Assembly (NCBI RefSeq): GCF_017565645.3
Contig: NZ_CP086136.1
Span: 8,291,501 to 8,355,500 of the forward strand
DNA from: Bradyrhizobium barranii subsp. barranii
Lineage (GTDB): Bacteria; Pseudomonadota; Alphaproteobacteria; Rhizobiales; Xanthobacteraceae
Length of the DNA: 64,000 nucleotides
Direction of reading: 5' to 3'
The notes beneath the pieces were generated by a model that saw only the letters and a list, made by a program, of their open reading frames with translations, searched no databases and had not been told where the DNA came from. Positions 46,852-55,573 of this stretch are shown here, one piece after another. The translations under genes and the position numbers were made by a program. How positions within the stretch are numbered: the stretch's first letter is position 1; the number at the start of each line of letters is the position of its first letter.

Positions 46852-47145
46852 CTACTTCCGTCTAGACTGCGTTCGCCTGAGCGCACGTTTTCGACTCCGA
46901 CCCGAATTAAGCCCGCCCAGTCGCTTCGCATTCGCCGCGACATACCGTCGATATTGGCGGACTATTTCATCGCCCGAAGCTCCAGCTATTAAACTTGCAG
47001 AAGCTTCCAAAGCCGCATGTACCTTTTCGCTGACCATCAACTCCGCTTCGCGACGGGCAATTCTGCCGCCGCGCATCAGCTTCATCATCCGCAGCGCAAT
47101 TACGCCGTTTGCTTCGAATGCCAACAACATCAAAGAATTGACCAT
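46852..47145 (-). CDS. Conserved hypothetical protein
   Basis: A 97-residue helical protein (LMLLAFEANGVIALRMMKLM, REAELMVSEKVHAALEASAS, IVRQYRRYVAANAKRLGG) with a basic C-terminus. A recurrent bradyrhizobial family as I recall; possibly membrane-associated through the N-terminal helix. AGGGTAGG lies before the ATG. Function unknown. Confidence 0.7.
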   Translation of the reverse strand: MVNSLMLLAFEANGVIALRMMKLMRGGRIARREAELMVSEKVHAALEASASLIAGASGDEIVRQYRRYVAANAKRLGGLNSGRSRKRALRRTQSRRK

Positions 47146-47363
47146 TTCCTACCCTCTACATAGCCAAGACGAATGAGCGAAAATGGTTCCGCAAGTTCAG
47201 TCAGCTGCAAATCATGTTAGAGATTCGCCAGCGAGCATACTCCCAAAGAGAGCCGCCAGAACATGCCGCTTACTTGGCCGCGCGCTAGGCCGAAGGGAAA
47301 ACGCCTACCACCATTAGGCCGACAATAAGCTCCGCGTCGCGCGCCTCGGGTCCAGACTGTGGA

Positions 47364-47525
47364 TCATTGTCTGCCACCCTCTTGAGAATGTGGCGGCAAA
47401 TTAGTCGTTGCTACCCTTGGACCTGCGACATCTCCTGCGATCAACAGCCCAACAAGGACCACGGCAGCGCATAGGCTGGCAGCGATCAACGTGAAGAACG
47501 CAAGGTTCGGGCGGCCGTTGGGCAT
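47364..47525 (-). CDS. Small single-pass membrane protein
   Basis: A 53-residue protein with one helix (LAFFTLIAASLCAAVVLVGL) and a short hydrophilic tail. ATG 47525 has GGAGAG upstream; the longer frame to 47597 has none. Lies just downstream of mgtE on the same strand. Function unknown. Confidence 0.6.
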   Translation of the reverse strand: MPNGRPNLAFFTLIAASLCAAVVLVGLLIAGDVAGPRVATTNLPPHSQEGGRQ

Positions 47526-47649
47526 CTCACTCTCCTGGCTGACAACCCCGCGCAAGGGCAAAGGTTGCCCAAGCGCGTTCATCCAGCGAGTGACCACCGA
47601 CAGTAATAGTTCAGCCTGTGGGCCTTGCCCTTCGCTCCGCTTTGCCGAA

Positions 47650-49032
47650 CTACAGCAGCGTTCCTCGAAGGATAATGGAAGCGACAGTGAAATAGATCAC
47701 CAATCCCGTAACATCGACTAGAGTCGCGACGAACGGTGCCGAAGCGCTGGCCGGATCGAACCCGGTTCGTTGCAGGAGGAATGGGAGCATGGATCCGGTC
47801 AACGAGCCGAACATGACGATGCCGACCAGGGTGGCGCCGACCGTCAGCGCAATCAGCACCCAGTGCTCGCCGTAATTGTAGAAGCCCAGATACTGCCAGA
47901 GCGAAATGCGTACGATGCCGACAAGGCCCAGCATCGCCCCGAGAGCCAGCCCATTGGCGATTTCCCGCAGCGCCACGCGCCACCAGTCCTTGATTTCAAT
48001 TTCGCGCAAGGCCAATGCGCGTATCAGAAGGGATGTGGCTTGCGATCCGGAATTGCCCCCCGAACTCATGATCAGTGGGATGAACAGCGTCAGCACTATG
48101 GCTTTCTCGAGCTCGCCTTCGTAGCTCTGCATCGCCGACGCCGTCAGCATTTCGGACAGGAACAGCGCGCACAACCAGCCGCCGCGCTTCTTCATCATCT
48201 GCCAGAAGCGGATTTCCATATACGGCTCGTTGACGGCCGCCATGCCACCGAACTTCTGCACGTCCTCGGTGCTTTCCTGCACGATGGCGTCGATGACGTC
48301 GTCGACCGTGACGATTCCAATGACGCGACCGTGGTCAACGACCGGCACCGCGAGCAGGTCGTACTTCGAGATCAGGCGCGCGACATCTTCCCGGTCCATG
48401 AGGGGAGTGGCGGTGATCAGACGGCCAGGACGGGCTACCGAGAGCACCGGTGCTTGCGGATCTCCCGTGATGAGCCGGCGCAGGGTGATCGTCTTGACCA
48501 GCTTCTTGCTGAGGGGATCTAGCACGTAGATCGCGTAAACGGTTTCCCGGCTGCGTTCGACGTGCCGGATATAGTCGAGTGTCTGCTGGACGGTGTAGGT
48601 CGAGGGAACGCTGGCGAATTCCGTCGTCATGATCGCTCCCGCGGTGTCTTTCGGATACTCCAGGAGGCGTCGGATGTTGAGCCTGATGTCGAGGTCCAGC
48701 AGATCAAGAAGTTCGGAGCAGTGTGGCTCTTTGACCTGGTGGAAGACGTCGGCGAGGCGGTCCGCCGACACGCCGGCAAGCAGCTTTGCGGCTGCTTCCC
48801 GCGGCATCAGAGCAATGAGTTCTGGCTCGCGCTCCAACCCAGGCTGGTCGAGGACTTCAATGGCGCGATCGGGGGGTAGATGAAGCAGAACCGCGACTGC
48901 GAGTTCCGAAGGCATGTCGTTGAGGGCCTCGACAATGTCAGCGGCGCGTTCTTCGATCATGCTTGCGGCGAGGAACGCCGGATTGACCATGTTGTCGGCC
49001 TTCGCCGCATCCTGGACGTCAAGGTTGGTCAT
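47650..49032 (-). CDS. mgtE: Magnesium transporter MgtE
   Basis: A 460-residue inner-membrane Mg2+ channel. N-terminal superhelical domain (about 25-135), two CBS domains that sense Mg2+ (about 140-260, with VPVVDHGRVIGIVTVDDVID), then five membrane helices. Signature residues LIMSSGGNSGSQATSLLIRA and the late FVATLVDVTGLVIYF, which holds the pore Asp, are present. Full length. Gating by intracellular Mg2+ is known for the family. Confidence 0.95.
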   Translation of the reverse strand: MTNLDVQDAAKADNMVNPAFLAASMIEERAADIVEALNDMPSELAVAVLLHLPPDRAIEVLDQPGLEREPELIALMPREAAAKLLAGVSADRLADVFHQVKEPHCSELLDLLDLDIRLNIRRLLEYPKDTAGAIMTTEFASVPSTYTVQQTLDYIRHVERSRETVYAIYVLDPLSKKLVKTITLRRLITGDPQAPVLSVARPGRLITATPLMDREDVARLISKYDLLAVPVVDHGRVIGIVTVDDVIDAIVQESTEDVQKFGGMAAVNEPYMEIRFWQMMKKRGGWLCALFLSEMLTASAMQSYEGELEKAIVLTLFIPLIMSSGGNSGSQATSLLIRALALREIEIKDWWRVALREIANGLALGAMLGLVGIVRISLWQYLGFYNYGEHWVLIALTVGATLVGIVMFGSLTGSMLPFLLQRTGFDPASASAPFVATLVDVTGLVIYFTVASIILRGTLL

Positions 49033-49068
49033 GATTCACAGCTCGGTACAGACGACGGACGGATATCA

Positions 49069-49120
49069 CTTCCGATCTACCCCGATAAGCAGACAATTTC
49101 AGAGCCCGTCGGCACTTCGC
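49069..49120. repeat. Dispersed intergenic repeat, copy 4
   Basis: TTCCGATCTACCCCGATAAG then AGACAATTTCAGAGCCCGTC and ACTTCGC. Closest match to copy 1 at 4788. Sits upstream of mgtE. Confidence 0.65.
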
Positions 49121-49278
49121 CGATGGTAGACTACAATTTCCCGCCTATAAAACATAGGAGACCGTATCAGGAGCTCGCGCGGGATAGCACGTTCGCTACA
49201 GAAGAGACGTGCCACTTGCCGCCGCGAGCGGATTTGACGCCGCGCTCATTGAGCGCACTGGCAATGGACGCGAAGCTA

Positions 49279-50396
49279 GTACCCACTTTTCTTGGAACGT
49301 GAGTCGTGATTCAAGGTCGGGATGATACCCGAAGCAAGAGAAGTCCACCTTTCGAGGAAAGATCGCAAGGTGCTTGAGGCGTGCTGTCGCTCACCGGTGA
49401 CGTTGCAGCGCGATTTGAAGCGGGCGCGGATAGTTCTGTTGGCGGCGGATGGGCGCAGCACCCGGTCGATCGCCAAGGAAGTTGGGGTCCAGCCGCGGAT
49501 TGTCAGCCTTTGGCGGCATCGCTATGCCGACCATGGCCTTGAAGGGCTGCAAGACAAGCCGCGGCCTGGCAAGCAGCCGATCTATACGAAGACGACCGAC
49601 AAGCGGATTCTGAAGCTGCTGGATAAGCCGCCACCGCAAGGGTTTGCGCGCTGGACCGGCCCCCTGCTGGCCGAGGCGCTGGGCGATGTCGATGTCCAAT
49701 ATGTCTGGCGGTTCCTGCGCAGCCACAAGATTGACCTGGTGGCTCGCAAGTCCTGGTGCGAGAGCAACGACCCGAACTTTACGGCCAAAGCCGCCGATGT
49801 TGTCGGCCTCTATGTCGCGCCGCCGGCGAAGGCCATTGTGCTGTGCGTGGACGAGAAGCCCTCGATCCAGGCTTTGGAGCGAGCGCAGGGTTATCTGAAG
49901 TTGCCCAATGGCCGCGCCTTAACCGGCCAAAGCCACGATTACAAGCGGCATGGCACCACAACATTGTTTGCGGCGCTCGAAGTCGCCACCGGAAAGATCA
50001 TCGCGACCCATTCAAAACGCCGGCGCCGCGTCGAGTTTCTCGATTTCATGAACAGCGTCACCGCGACTTTTCCGAACCGCAAGCTTCACGTCATCCTCGA
50101 CAACCTCAACACCCATAAAAAGAACGAGGACTGGCTCAAGGCCCACCCCAACGTGCAATTTCATTTCACGCCGACAAGTGCGTCATGGCTCAATCAGGTC
50201 GAAGTATGGTTTTCCATCTTGCAGGGGCAGTCGCTCAGCGGCACCTCCTTCACGAGCCTCAAGCAGCTTCAGGAACACATCGATGCCTACGTCAACGCAT
50301 ACAACGACAGAGCCGAGCCCTTCGTCTGGACCAAGAAAAAGGTCCGTCAACGCCGTTTCAAAGGCCGCCGTATCACTCAGCTCTGATTCCGGGTAC
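49279..50396 (+). mobile_element. IS630-family element, intact
   Basis: About 1.12 kb between GTACCC at left and GGGTAC at right, each next to a TA dinucleotide inside CTAG, as expected from IS630 targeting of TA. Contains one transposase gene. Confidence 0.75.
49322..50386 (+). CDS. IS630-family transposase
   Basis: A 354-residue DDE transposase: N-terminal HTH pair (RIVLLAADGRSTRSIAKEVG, RHRYADHGLEGLQDKPRPG) and catalytic core with D in VLCVDEKPSIQALER, D in HVILDNLNTHKK and E in TSASWLNQVEVWFSIL. One uninterrupted frame of normal length; probably active. Confidence 0.92.
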   Translation: MIPEAREVHLSRKDRKVLEACCRSPVTLQRDLKRARIVLLAADGRSTRSIAKEVGVQPRIVSLWRHRYADHGLEGLQDKPRPGKQPIYTKTTDKRILKLLDKPPPQGFARWTGPLLAEALGDVDVQYVWRFLRSHKIDLVARKSWCESNDPNFTAKAADVVGLYVAPPAKAIVLCVDEKPSIQALERAQGYLKLPNGRALTGQSHDYKRHGTTTLFAALEVATGKIIATHSKRRRRVEFLDFMNSVTATFPNRKLHVILDNLNTHKKNEDWLKAHPNVQFHFTPTSASWLNQVEVWFSILQGQSLSGTSFTSLKQLQEHIDAYVNAYNDRAEPFVWTKKKVRQRRFKGRRITQL

Positions 50397-50473
50397 TAGT
50401 GCTCCCTGCTGCCTGGATAGCCGGATCACCGGCAGAATGCCTCGAGCGAACTCGTCTGCCGCCCTAACCTGGA

Positions 50474-51127
50474 TTGCGCGTCCCTGGGAGCCGGCGGCAT
50501 CAAGGTTGCGCAGGTTGCCGAGCCTTATCCCGCTTCGGCGCGCTAATTCTCGATACCAGCGTTTACCTCGACGTCTTGCAGGCACGCACGCCGGACGCCG
50601 TCGATGAATTGCTGACATATCGCGTCTGCCACCACTCGGCCGTCTGCCTAGCCGAACTAACGCATGTGTTCGGGCGGCTCGATCCGGCCCACCCCTCAAC
50701 GAGTGGGGTTCTGCAAACGGTACGGGATGTGATTGAAGACATTCCGCAGCATCGCTTGCAAGCTCCAGATACGGCAATGTGGGGCGAAGCGGGAATGCTT
50801 GCGGGCGAGCTCTTTCGTCTCAGCGGCGCGCCGAAGGGTGCGGGTCATGAGCGGAAATACCTCAACGATGCGCTCATCTATCTTCAGGCGCGGGGCATCG
50901 GTGCCAGCATATTGACAGGGAATGTCGGCGACTTCGACTTCCTGAACCAACTTGTTCCGGGCGTTCCGATCATTCTGTATCGGCAGGCGCGAGCCAATGC
51001 CAGTCGCTCAGAAAATTCCCGCGGTGCCTCAAGAACTCCGGGTAGCGAAGGATTAGAAGCTCCCACGGCAGTAAAGGCCACGACGCACGCGTCATTCCAC
51101 ACGATAATCCGGATAGCCGAAGTTTAA
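50474..51127 (+). CDS. PIN-domain protein, probably altered at both ends
   Basis: The core from about residue 23 (ALILDTSVYLDVLQART) to 170 has PIN-nuclease acids: Asp in LILDTSVYLD, Glu in VCLAELTHVF, Asp in YLNDALIYLQARG and Asp in NVGDFDFL. PIN proteins are RNases, often VapC-type toxins. Homologues have a longer N-terminus, which here is cut about 80 bases from the IS630 end, and the tail after ILYRQ looks unrelated. No antitoxin gene is visible beside it. Confidence 0.6.
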   Translation: MRVPGSRRHQGCAGCRALSRFGALILDTSVYLDVLQARTPDAVDELLTYRVCHHSAVCLAELTHVFGRLDPAHPSTSGVLQTVRDVIEDIPQHRLQAPDTAMWGEAGMLAGELFRLSGAPKGAGHERKYLNDALIYLQARGIGASILTGNVGDFDFLNQLVPGVPIILYRQARANASRSENSRGASRTPGSEGLEAPTAVKATTHASFHTIIRIAEV

Positions 51128-51345
51128 CCTCAATATTTTATCCCGGTTGAACCGAGTCTGCTGACTGGCGGCTTTGATTTGACGCTGCCGCCAGGTCGGT
51201 GCCAATTGTAGTGATGAAGCCATCGCGGCAGATCGGCGGCGCGTTCGGGTGAAGTGTTGTACGCCTGGGCATTCCCATTCGCGCAAGCTCGTCTGAATGA
51301 ATCGTTCGGCCTTGCCGTGGTCTTCGGCGAGTATCCCGGTGGTTG
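51115..51345 (-). pseudogene. IS481-family transposase, C-terminal relic
   Basis: The minus strand holds AYNTSPERAADLPRWLHHYN then WHRPGGSVKSKPPVSRLG, the conserved end of IS481-type integrases (usually WHRPHGS). Frame breaks occur on both sides and the catalytic part is missing. Confidence 0.7.
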
Positions 51346-51349
51346 CGTC

Positions 51350-51712
51350 CTAGTTGTTTCGTTGTGCGGTCCAATATCCCGAGCAGCGCCCACCTGCTGC
51401 GTGGCCGCTCCAGGTCCCGCCGCCGGCGTCTCGCGTCAGCCTTCCCGAGCCTGATGCGTATTTGTCATGGACCGTCACCGACGCGCGAACGGCGCCTGAT
51501 CTTCCGACATACCCACTGAACTTCACCAGATTGGGATGCGTCACAACGCCGTCGTCTATGTTCACTGCGAAATTGTAGGTCGGATCGCAGCTTCCGCGTT
51601 GCGTCACGAAGACGAGATTCCAGGGACCGTCGTAAGAGGTTCGGGCTTCGGCAGCAGTCGCCAGCATAAGGCAGGCACAGCCAATGACATTCGTGATCAG
51701 TCGCTTGTTCAT
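51350..51712 (-). CDS. Small secreted conserved hypothetical protein
   Basis: A 120-residue periplasmic protein: signal peptide (1-23, ending TAAEART) and a beta-rich mature part starting SYDGPWNLVFVTQRGSCDPT, with Gly-rich end GGGTWSGHAAGGRCSGYW. Two cysteines may pair. TGGAGAG precedes the ATG. A recurrent rhizobial family; function unknown. Confidence 0.75.
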   Translation of the reverse strand: MNKRLITNVIGCACLMLATAAEARTSYDGPWNLVFVTQRGSCDPTYNFAVNIDDGVVTHPNLVKFSGYVGRSGAVRASVTVHDKYASGSGRLTRDAGGGTWSGHAAGGRCSGYWTAQRNN

Positions 51713-51844
51713 GATCTTCTCTCCAGAGGAATTGGTTGATGTTCAGTAGGCAGTCGTATGTACTTGGGTTGGTCTAGTGCAGCTGTTCGTCGACCATCTT
51801 CTTTGACCGCGCGTTCCACGAGCCAGTGCGCATTTCGCGCGGGC

Positions 51845-52633
51845 CTACGCGGCCGTCCAGCCGCCGTCGATCGAGAGGTTGGCGCCGGTGATCTGCGCGG
51901 CGTCTTGGCTGCACAGGAACAGCGCCAGCGACGCCACCTGCTCGACCGTGACGAACTCCTTCGTCGGCTGGGCCGCGAGCAGGACGTCGTTGATCACCAG
52001 ATCCCTGCTCATGTTGCGCGCCTCCATTGTATTCGGGATTTGCTTCTCCACTAATGGCGTCCAGACGTAGCCGGGGCTGATGCAGTTGCAGGTGATCATA
52101 GACCGGGCGAGTTCCAGCGCCACCGTCTTGGTGAGTCCCACGATGCCGTGCTTGGCCGCGACATAGGCCGACTTGAAGGGGGACGCGACGAGCGAATGCG
52201 CCGAGGCCGTGGTGATGATACGGCCCCAGCCGCGCCTCTTCATGCCAGGAGTAACGGCACGGAACGCATGGAATGCGGAGGGGAGATTGATTGCGATGAC
52301 TGCGTCCCACTTTTCGACCGGAAAATCCTCGATTGGCGAGACATGCTGGATGCCGGCATTGTTGACGAGCACGTCCACACTGCCAAACGTCCTCTCGGCA
52401 AACGAGATCATGTTGGCGATTTCGATTGGCTCGGTCATATTCGCGGGCGAATAGATAGCCTTCACGCCAAAATCGCTCTCGATTGCAGTCCGCGTTTTTT
52501 CAACGTCGGCCGGCGCCCCAATCCCGTTGAGCACAATATTGGCGCCAGCACCTGCGAATTCCCGCGCATACGCAAGACCGATGCCGCTGGTCGAGCCAGT
52601 CACGACTGCGACTTTACCTTTCAAAATATCCAT
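51845..52633 (-). CDS. bdhA: 3-hydroxybutyrate dehydrogenase (SDR)
   Basis: Interconverts (R)-3-hydroxybutyrate and acetoacetate with NAD in the cytoplasm. A 262-residue short-chain dehydrogenase: cofactor motif TGSTSGIG (12-19), NNAG, active-site Ser in ITTASAHSLVASP, Tyr-Lys in YVAAKHG, and the BDH-type ends CNCISPGYVWTPLVEKQIP and GANLSIDGGWTAA. Last gene of the patatin-adc-bdhA operon (86 bases after adc). Links PHB breakdown to acetoacetate. Confidence 0.9.
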   Translation of the reverse strand: MDILKGKVAVVTGSTSGIGLAYAREFAGAGANIVLNGIGAPADVEKTRTAIESDFGVKAIYSPANMTEPIEIANMISFAERTFGSVDVLVNNAGIQHVSPIEDFPVEKWDAVIAINLPSAFHAFRAVTPGMKRRGWGRIITTASAHSLVASPFKSAYVAAKHGIVGLTKTVALELARSMITCNCISPGYVWTPLVEKQIPNTMEARNMSRDLVINDVLLAAQPTKEFVTVEQVASLALFLCSQDAAQITGANLSIDGGWTAA

Positions 52634-52718
52634 TTCGCCTTTCCTTGTTGATCTGTGACGGTCTTGTGGCTCAACGCCAGGCTGTTTCCGGGTTCGCGCA
52701 GCCGATCGCGGTCATCCA

Positions 52719-53510
52719 TCATGTGACCAGACTTCTCTCGTAGTTCCGGACCGGGCGTCGAACCGGCTGTTGCAGATAGTCGTGAACGACCTTGCCGAGC
52801 CCCAGGGTAAGGTCTGCACGGATGTGAACCGCGGACACGATCTCAAGAACCGGCAAGTCGGCCACGGGGGCCAGGGCGTGAGGCGTCAAGGCGAGAGCCG
52901 CGGGTCCGGTCCACGCCCCTTTCAAGACAAGCTGCTCGAGGTGATATTCGACCAGTTCGCAGATACGTGGCGTGCCGTCGACGTGCGGAATGATCTTGAG
53001 AAGGAAGTTCGGCTCCTCGAGAGCGGCTTTGACTTGCGCCAGGTCGGCTTCGCGGTGCTTGTATCCCATCGTGCCGGTTGCTACCCGCAACGGACCGTAA
53101 TCCAGAGTGCCGATGAGCGTATCGATCTCGGTCCGCAGCGTCGGCTGGGCAAGCTTTTTCGGAAAGCCCCAGAGCTCGCGGCCGCCTGCGATCGGTCCCT
53201 CATCGTTCAGGAACATGCAGTGGGTGTAGCCGCCCCTGCGACCGCGGAACGACACCGGGATGACCTGGCCGCTCTCGGTGTAGTCGCCAAAACCGTTGGA
53301 ATCCGGCATCCGGATGAATTCGTATTTGACCAGCGCTTCGCGTTCATCAAGTTCGAGCGGAGCCGGAACGACCGATCGCAGCTTCGCCGGATCGGTGCGG
53401 TAAGTGATGACCAGGTATTCGCGGTTGACGAAGCGATACGGTCCCGGAGGATAGGCCGGATTGGTGAGCGGCATCGCGAACGCCCGCCTCACGACTTCAT
53501 TCTCGTGCAT
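52719..53510 (-). CDS. adc: Acetoacetate decarboxylase
   Basis: Converts acetoacetate to acetone and CO2. A 263-residue protein of the ADC family with the Schiff-base lysine in [12 protein letters not shown] (about 118), preceded by [19 protein letters not shown] and followed by [20 protein letters not shown]. Length is typical. Lies between the patatin-like gene and bdhA on one strand, so acetoacetate made by BdhA could be removed as acetone. Family members without decarboxylase activity exist. Confidence 0.92.
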   Translation of the reverse strand: MHENEVVRRAFAMPLTNPAYPPGPYRFVNREYLVITYRTDPAKLRSVVPAPLELDEREALVKYEFIRMPDSNGFGDYTESGQVIPVSFRGRRGGYTHCMFLNDEGPIAGGRELWGFPKKLAQPTLRTEIDTLIGTLDYGPLRVATGTMGYKHREADLAQVKAALEEPNFLLKIIPHVDGTPRICELVEYHLEQLVLKGAWTGPAALALTPHALAPVADLPVLEIVSAVHIRADLTLGLGKVVHDYLQQPVRRPVRNYERSLVT

Positions 53511-53549
53511 TCAATTTCTCCTGTGACTGGGAATAACCGGCTGGCTGGC

Positions 53550-54700
53550 CTATTCGCGACCATCCTGCTCAAGATCGAAGGTGGAGACGCCGTCCGCACT
53601 GGTCGGGCGGGCCAGCACCTCGGGATGTCGGAGGGTGCGCAACGCATCGTGATAGCCGGCGCGCCAATGATCCTGCATCGAGAGGCGGGAAAATTCGTAG
53701 TCCTTTGAGTGGCCTTCGTAGTCCCGCGCGCGATAGATCAGGTGAACGAGGCTGTGCACGTTGTGAGAGGCAGCTGTCTTGAGCAGCCTGACGTCCTCTT
53801 GCTCGCGCAGATCTTCAGGCAGCCTGCTCAAGAGAGCCGCCACCTCTCGCTGCAACCGGTGCAGGCTCTTGAACTGGTCTGTGCTCGCTCGCGTGCGGCT
53901 CGAATATTGAATCTCCTTTTGACGCGTAATGACGTCGGCCATATTGCGCGGAATCTGGCCGCGCGCGCTCCAGAGATCGACCTGAAACACAAGCGTGTCA
54001 TGACGGGCGCCACACTCGATCACCCACTGCAACGGAGTGTTGGATACGAGGCCGCCATCCCAATAGTGTTCGCCATCGATTTCGACCGCCGGAAAGCCCG
54101 GCGGCAGCGCCCCACTCGCAAGGATGTGCTCGGGCCGAATCGTATGCTTAGCCGTGTCGAAATAGACCAGATTGCCGGTCCTCACATTGACGGCACCTGC
54201 GCTGAACCGCGTCATACCGGCGTTGTGCGATCGAAATCGACAAGGCGCTCCAATGTCGTCTTTAGCGCGCTCGTGTCGTAGATGCTCGTGGCGGCAAGCG
54301 TTCCACCCGCTTGCAACCACGGCGCCAGTGGCCGCGCAGAGAAGAAACCGCTCGCGCCAAACATCGCCGCGAAGCTCGCATTCACCTGATTGAGAAAATT
54401 GCGGGTGTGATCGCTATTCATCAAATCGGTGAATGGCGCGTCCAGCGTCACCTGCGTCCAAAACTCGCGAAGCCGGTCAACCCGGGAATTGGGAGGATTG
54501 CCCGCGATGATTGCAGCGTTGATCGCTCCAATCGAAATGCCGGCAATCCAATCGGGATGGATGTTGGCTTCAGCCAGGGCCTCGTAGACGCCTCCCTGGT
54601 AAGCCCCCAAAGCGCCGCCGCCTTGCAAGAGCAACGCGATGCAATCGAATGGCAGACGCCGCTCGGCGGTCGCGAAGTGTGGGCGAGTCTGAAAGTTCAT
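53550..54700 (-). pseudogene. Patatin-like phospholipase (DUF3734 C-terminus), single-base frameshift
   Basis: The first frame (54700-54212) has the oxyanion loop LLQGGGALGAYQGGVYEAL and nucleophile elbow GISIGAINAA. At about 54226 one base is missing (LERLVDFDR, then NAGMTRFSAGAVNVRTG in the next frame), after which the catalytic Asp (YWDGGLVSNTPLQW) and DUF3734 part follow to 53550. Repair gives about 383 residues. First gene of the ketone-body operon; the natural enzyme may be an esterase or PHB-related hydrolase (inference). Confidence 0.85.
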
Positions 54701-55041
54701 GGTTCGTGTGCTCTTGGTTTGCGGTTGCTCAAGCCCGCGTTCTGTCCGGATCGCGTTCGTCGTCCGGCTTACTAAAATATACCGTATAGTTTATTTAGTG
54801 TCGCGTCAAGCGGGCGCATTCACAAGCTCGTGCTGCAACTGATTGAGTCACGTTCGCTCGACGTTGTTATCGACTGCCCAACCGGTTCGGCACGCTGGCG
54901 CAACGCCAAATTCTGCTTCGACGTCACGCCACTGTGGTGAACGAACCGGTCTTTGTTACGAGCACCAGCGATGCCCACGCGCTTACGATATCAACCGCAG
55001 TGTTCGTCGGATGAGGTCCGCCCTGCCCGATCTCGTGTTGG
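54701..55041. other. Intergenic region with operator for the patatin operon
   Basis: Holds the palindrome at 54776. Otherwise no gene; 54801-55041 is unremarkable spacer up to the end of the Pro/Gly-rich protein gene. Confidence 0.5.
54776..54795. promoter_or_regulatory. TetR-type operator, site 1 (patatin-adc-bdhA)
   Basis: AATATAC-CGTATA-GTTTATT, an inverted repeat with one mismatch, framed by ACTAAA and TTTAGT which also pair. It lies about 76 bases upstream of the patatin start at 54700. Same layout as the sites at 61037 and 63346. Confidence 0.65.
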
Positions 55042-55560
55042 CTAGTTGCAGACCAGAACGCGTCGGTGGCGACTGTAGGCATAGTAGCAGTCGCTATCGG
55101 AATAATTGCCCTCGTTCGAGCTGCTGCCATAGGCATAGCCGGCATAGGCTCCAGCGGCATAGGCTGCACCATAACCGTATCGCCGCCCGCCATAGCCATG
55201 GCTGAAGCTTCCGGAACGGCTGTCGCTGACCAATGCAGAGCGAGCCTGGACCGAGCGTGCAACCGTGGGTCCGTCGCGACCGCCGGCGTGGACGCCGCCA
55301 AGCGCCCTTAGATCGCCGCGAGGACCAACGCCGGTGCCCAACCGAGGAGCCGGACCGCCGAGGCCGGCATGGGCCGCAACGCCAGGCCCCATGGGAGGTG
55401 GACTTGCGAATGCGGGAGGACCGCCGGCCGCGATCGGCGGAGGACCGCCCGGCCCCATGGGAGGAGGACCGGGAAATTGCGCATACACCGCGGTCGGCGC
55501 CAACGAAATCGCTGCGAGCGTCGAGCTGAGCGACAACGTCAAGAGTGTCTTCCTGGACAT
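55042..55560 (-). CDS. Secreted Pro/Gly-rich protein, last gene of the efflux operon
   Basis: A 172-residue protein: signal peptide (about 1-27, ending AVYAQF), a Pro/Gly/Ala region (PGPPPMGPGGPPPIAAGGPP), then a Gly/Tyr/Ser region (YGGRRYGYGAAYAAGAYAG) and a final C-Y-Y-A-Y-S-R-H-R-R-V-L-V-C-N with two cysteines. ATG 55560 (CGGAG upstream) is 13 bases after the RND stop. Such tails occur in surface proteins of bradyrhizobia; role with the pump unknown. Confidence 0.75.
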   Translation of the reverse strand: MSRKTLLTLSLSSTLAAISLAPTAVYAQFPGPPPMGPGGPPPIAAGGPPAFASPPPMGPGVAAHAGLGGPAPRLGTGVGPRGDLRALGGVHAGGRDGPTVARSVQARSALVSDSRSGSFSHGYGGRRYGYGAAYAAGAYAGYAYGSSSNEGNYSDSDCYYAYSRHRRVLVCN

Positions 55561-55573
55561 GATAGTCTCCGTT

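Noticed and set aside
53709..54281. 190-codon plus-strand frame
   Set aside because: Antisense of the patatin gene, no ribosome site.
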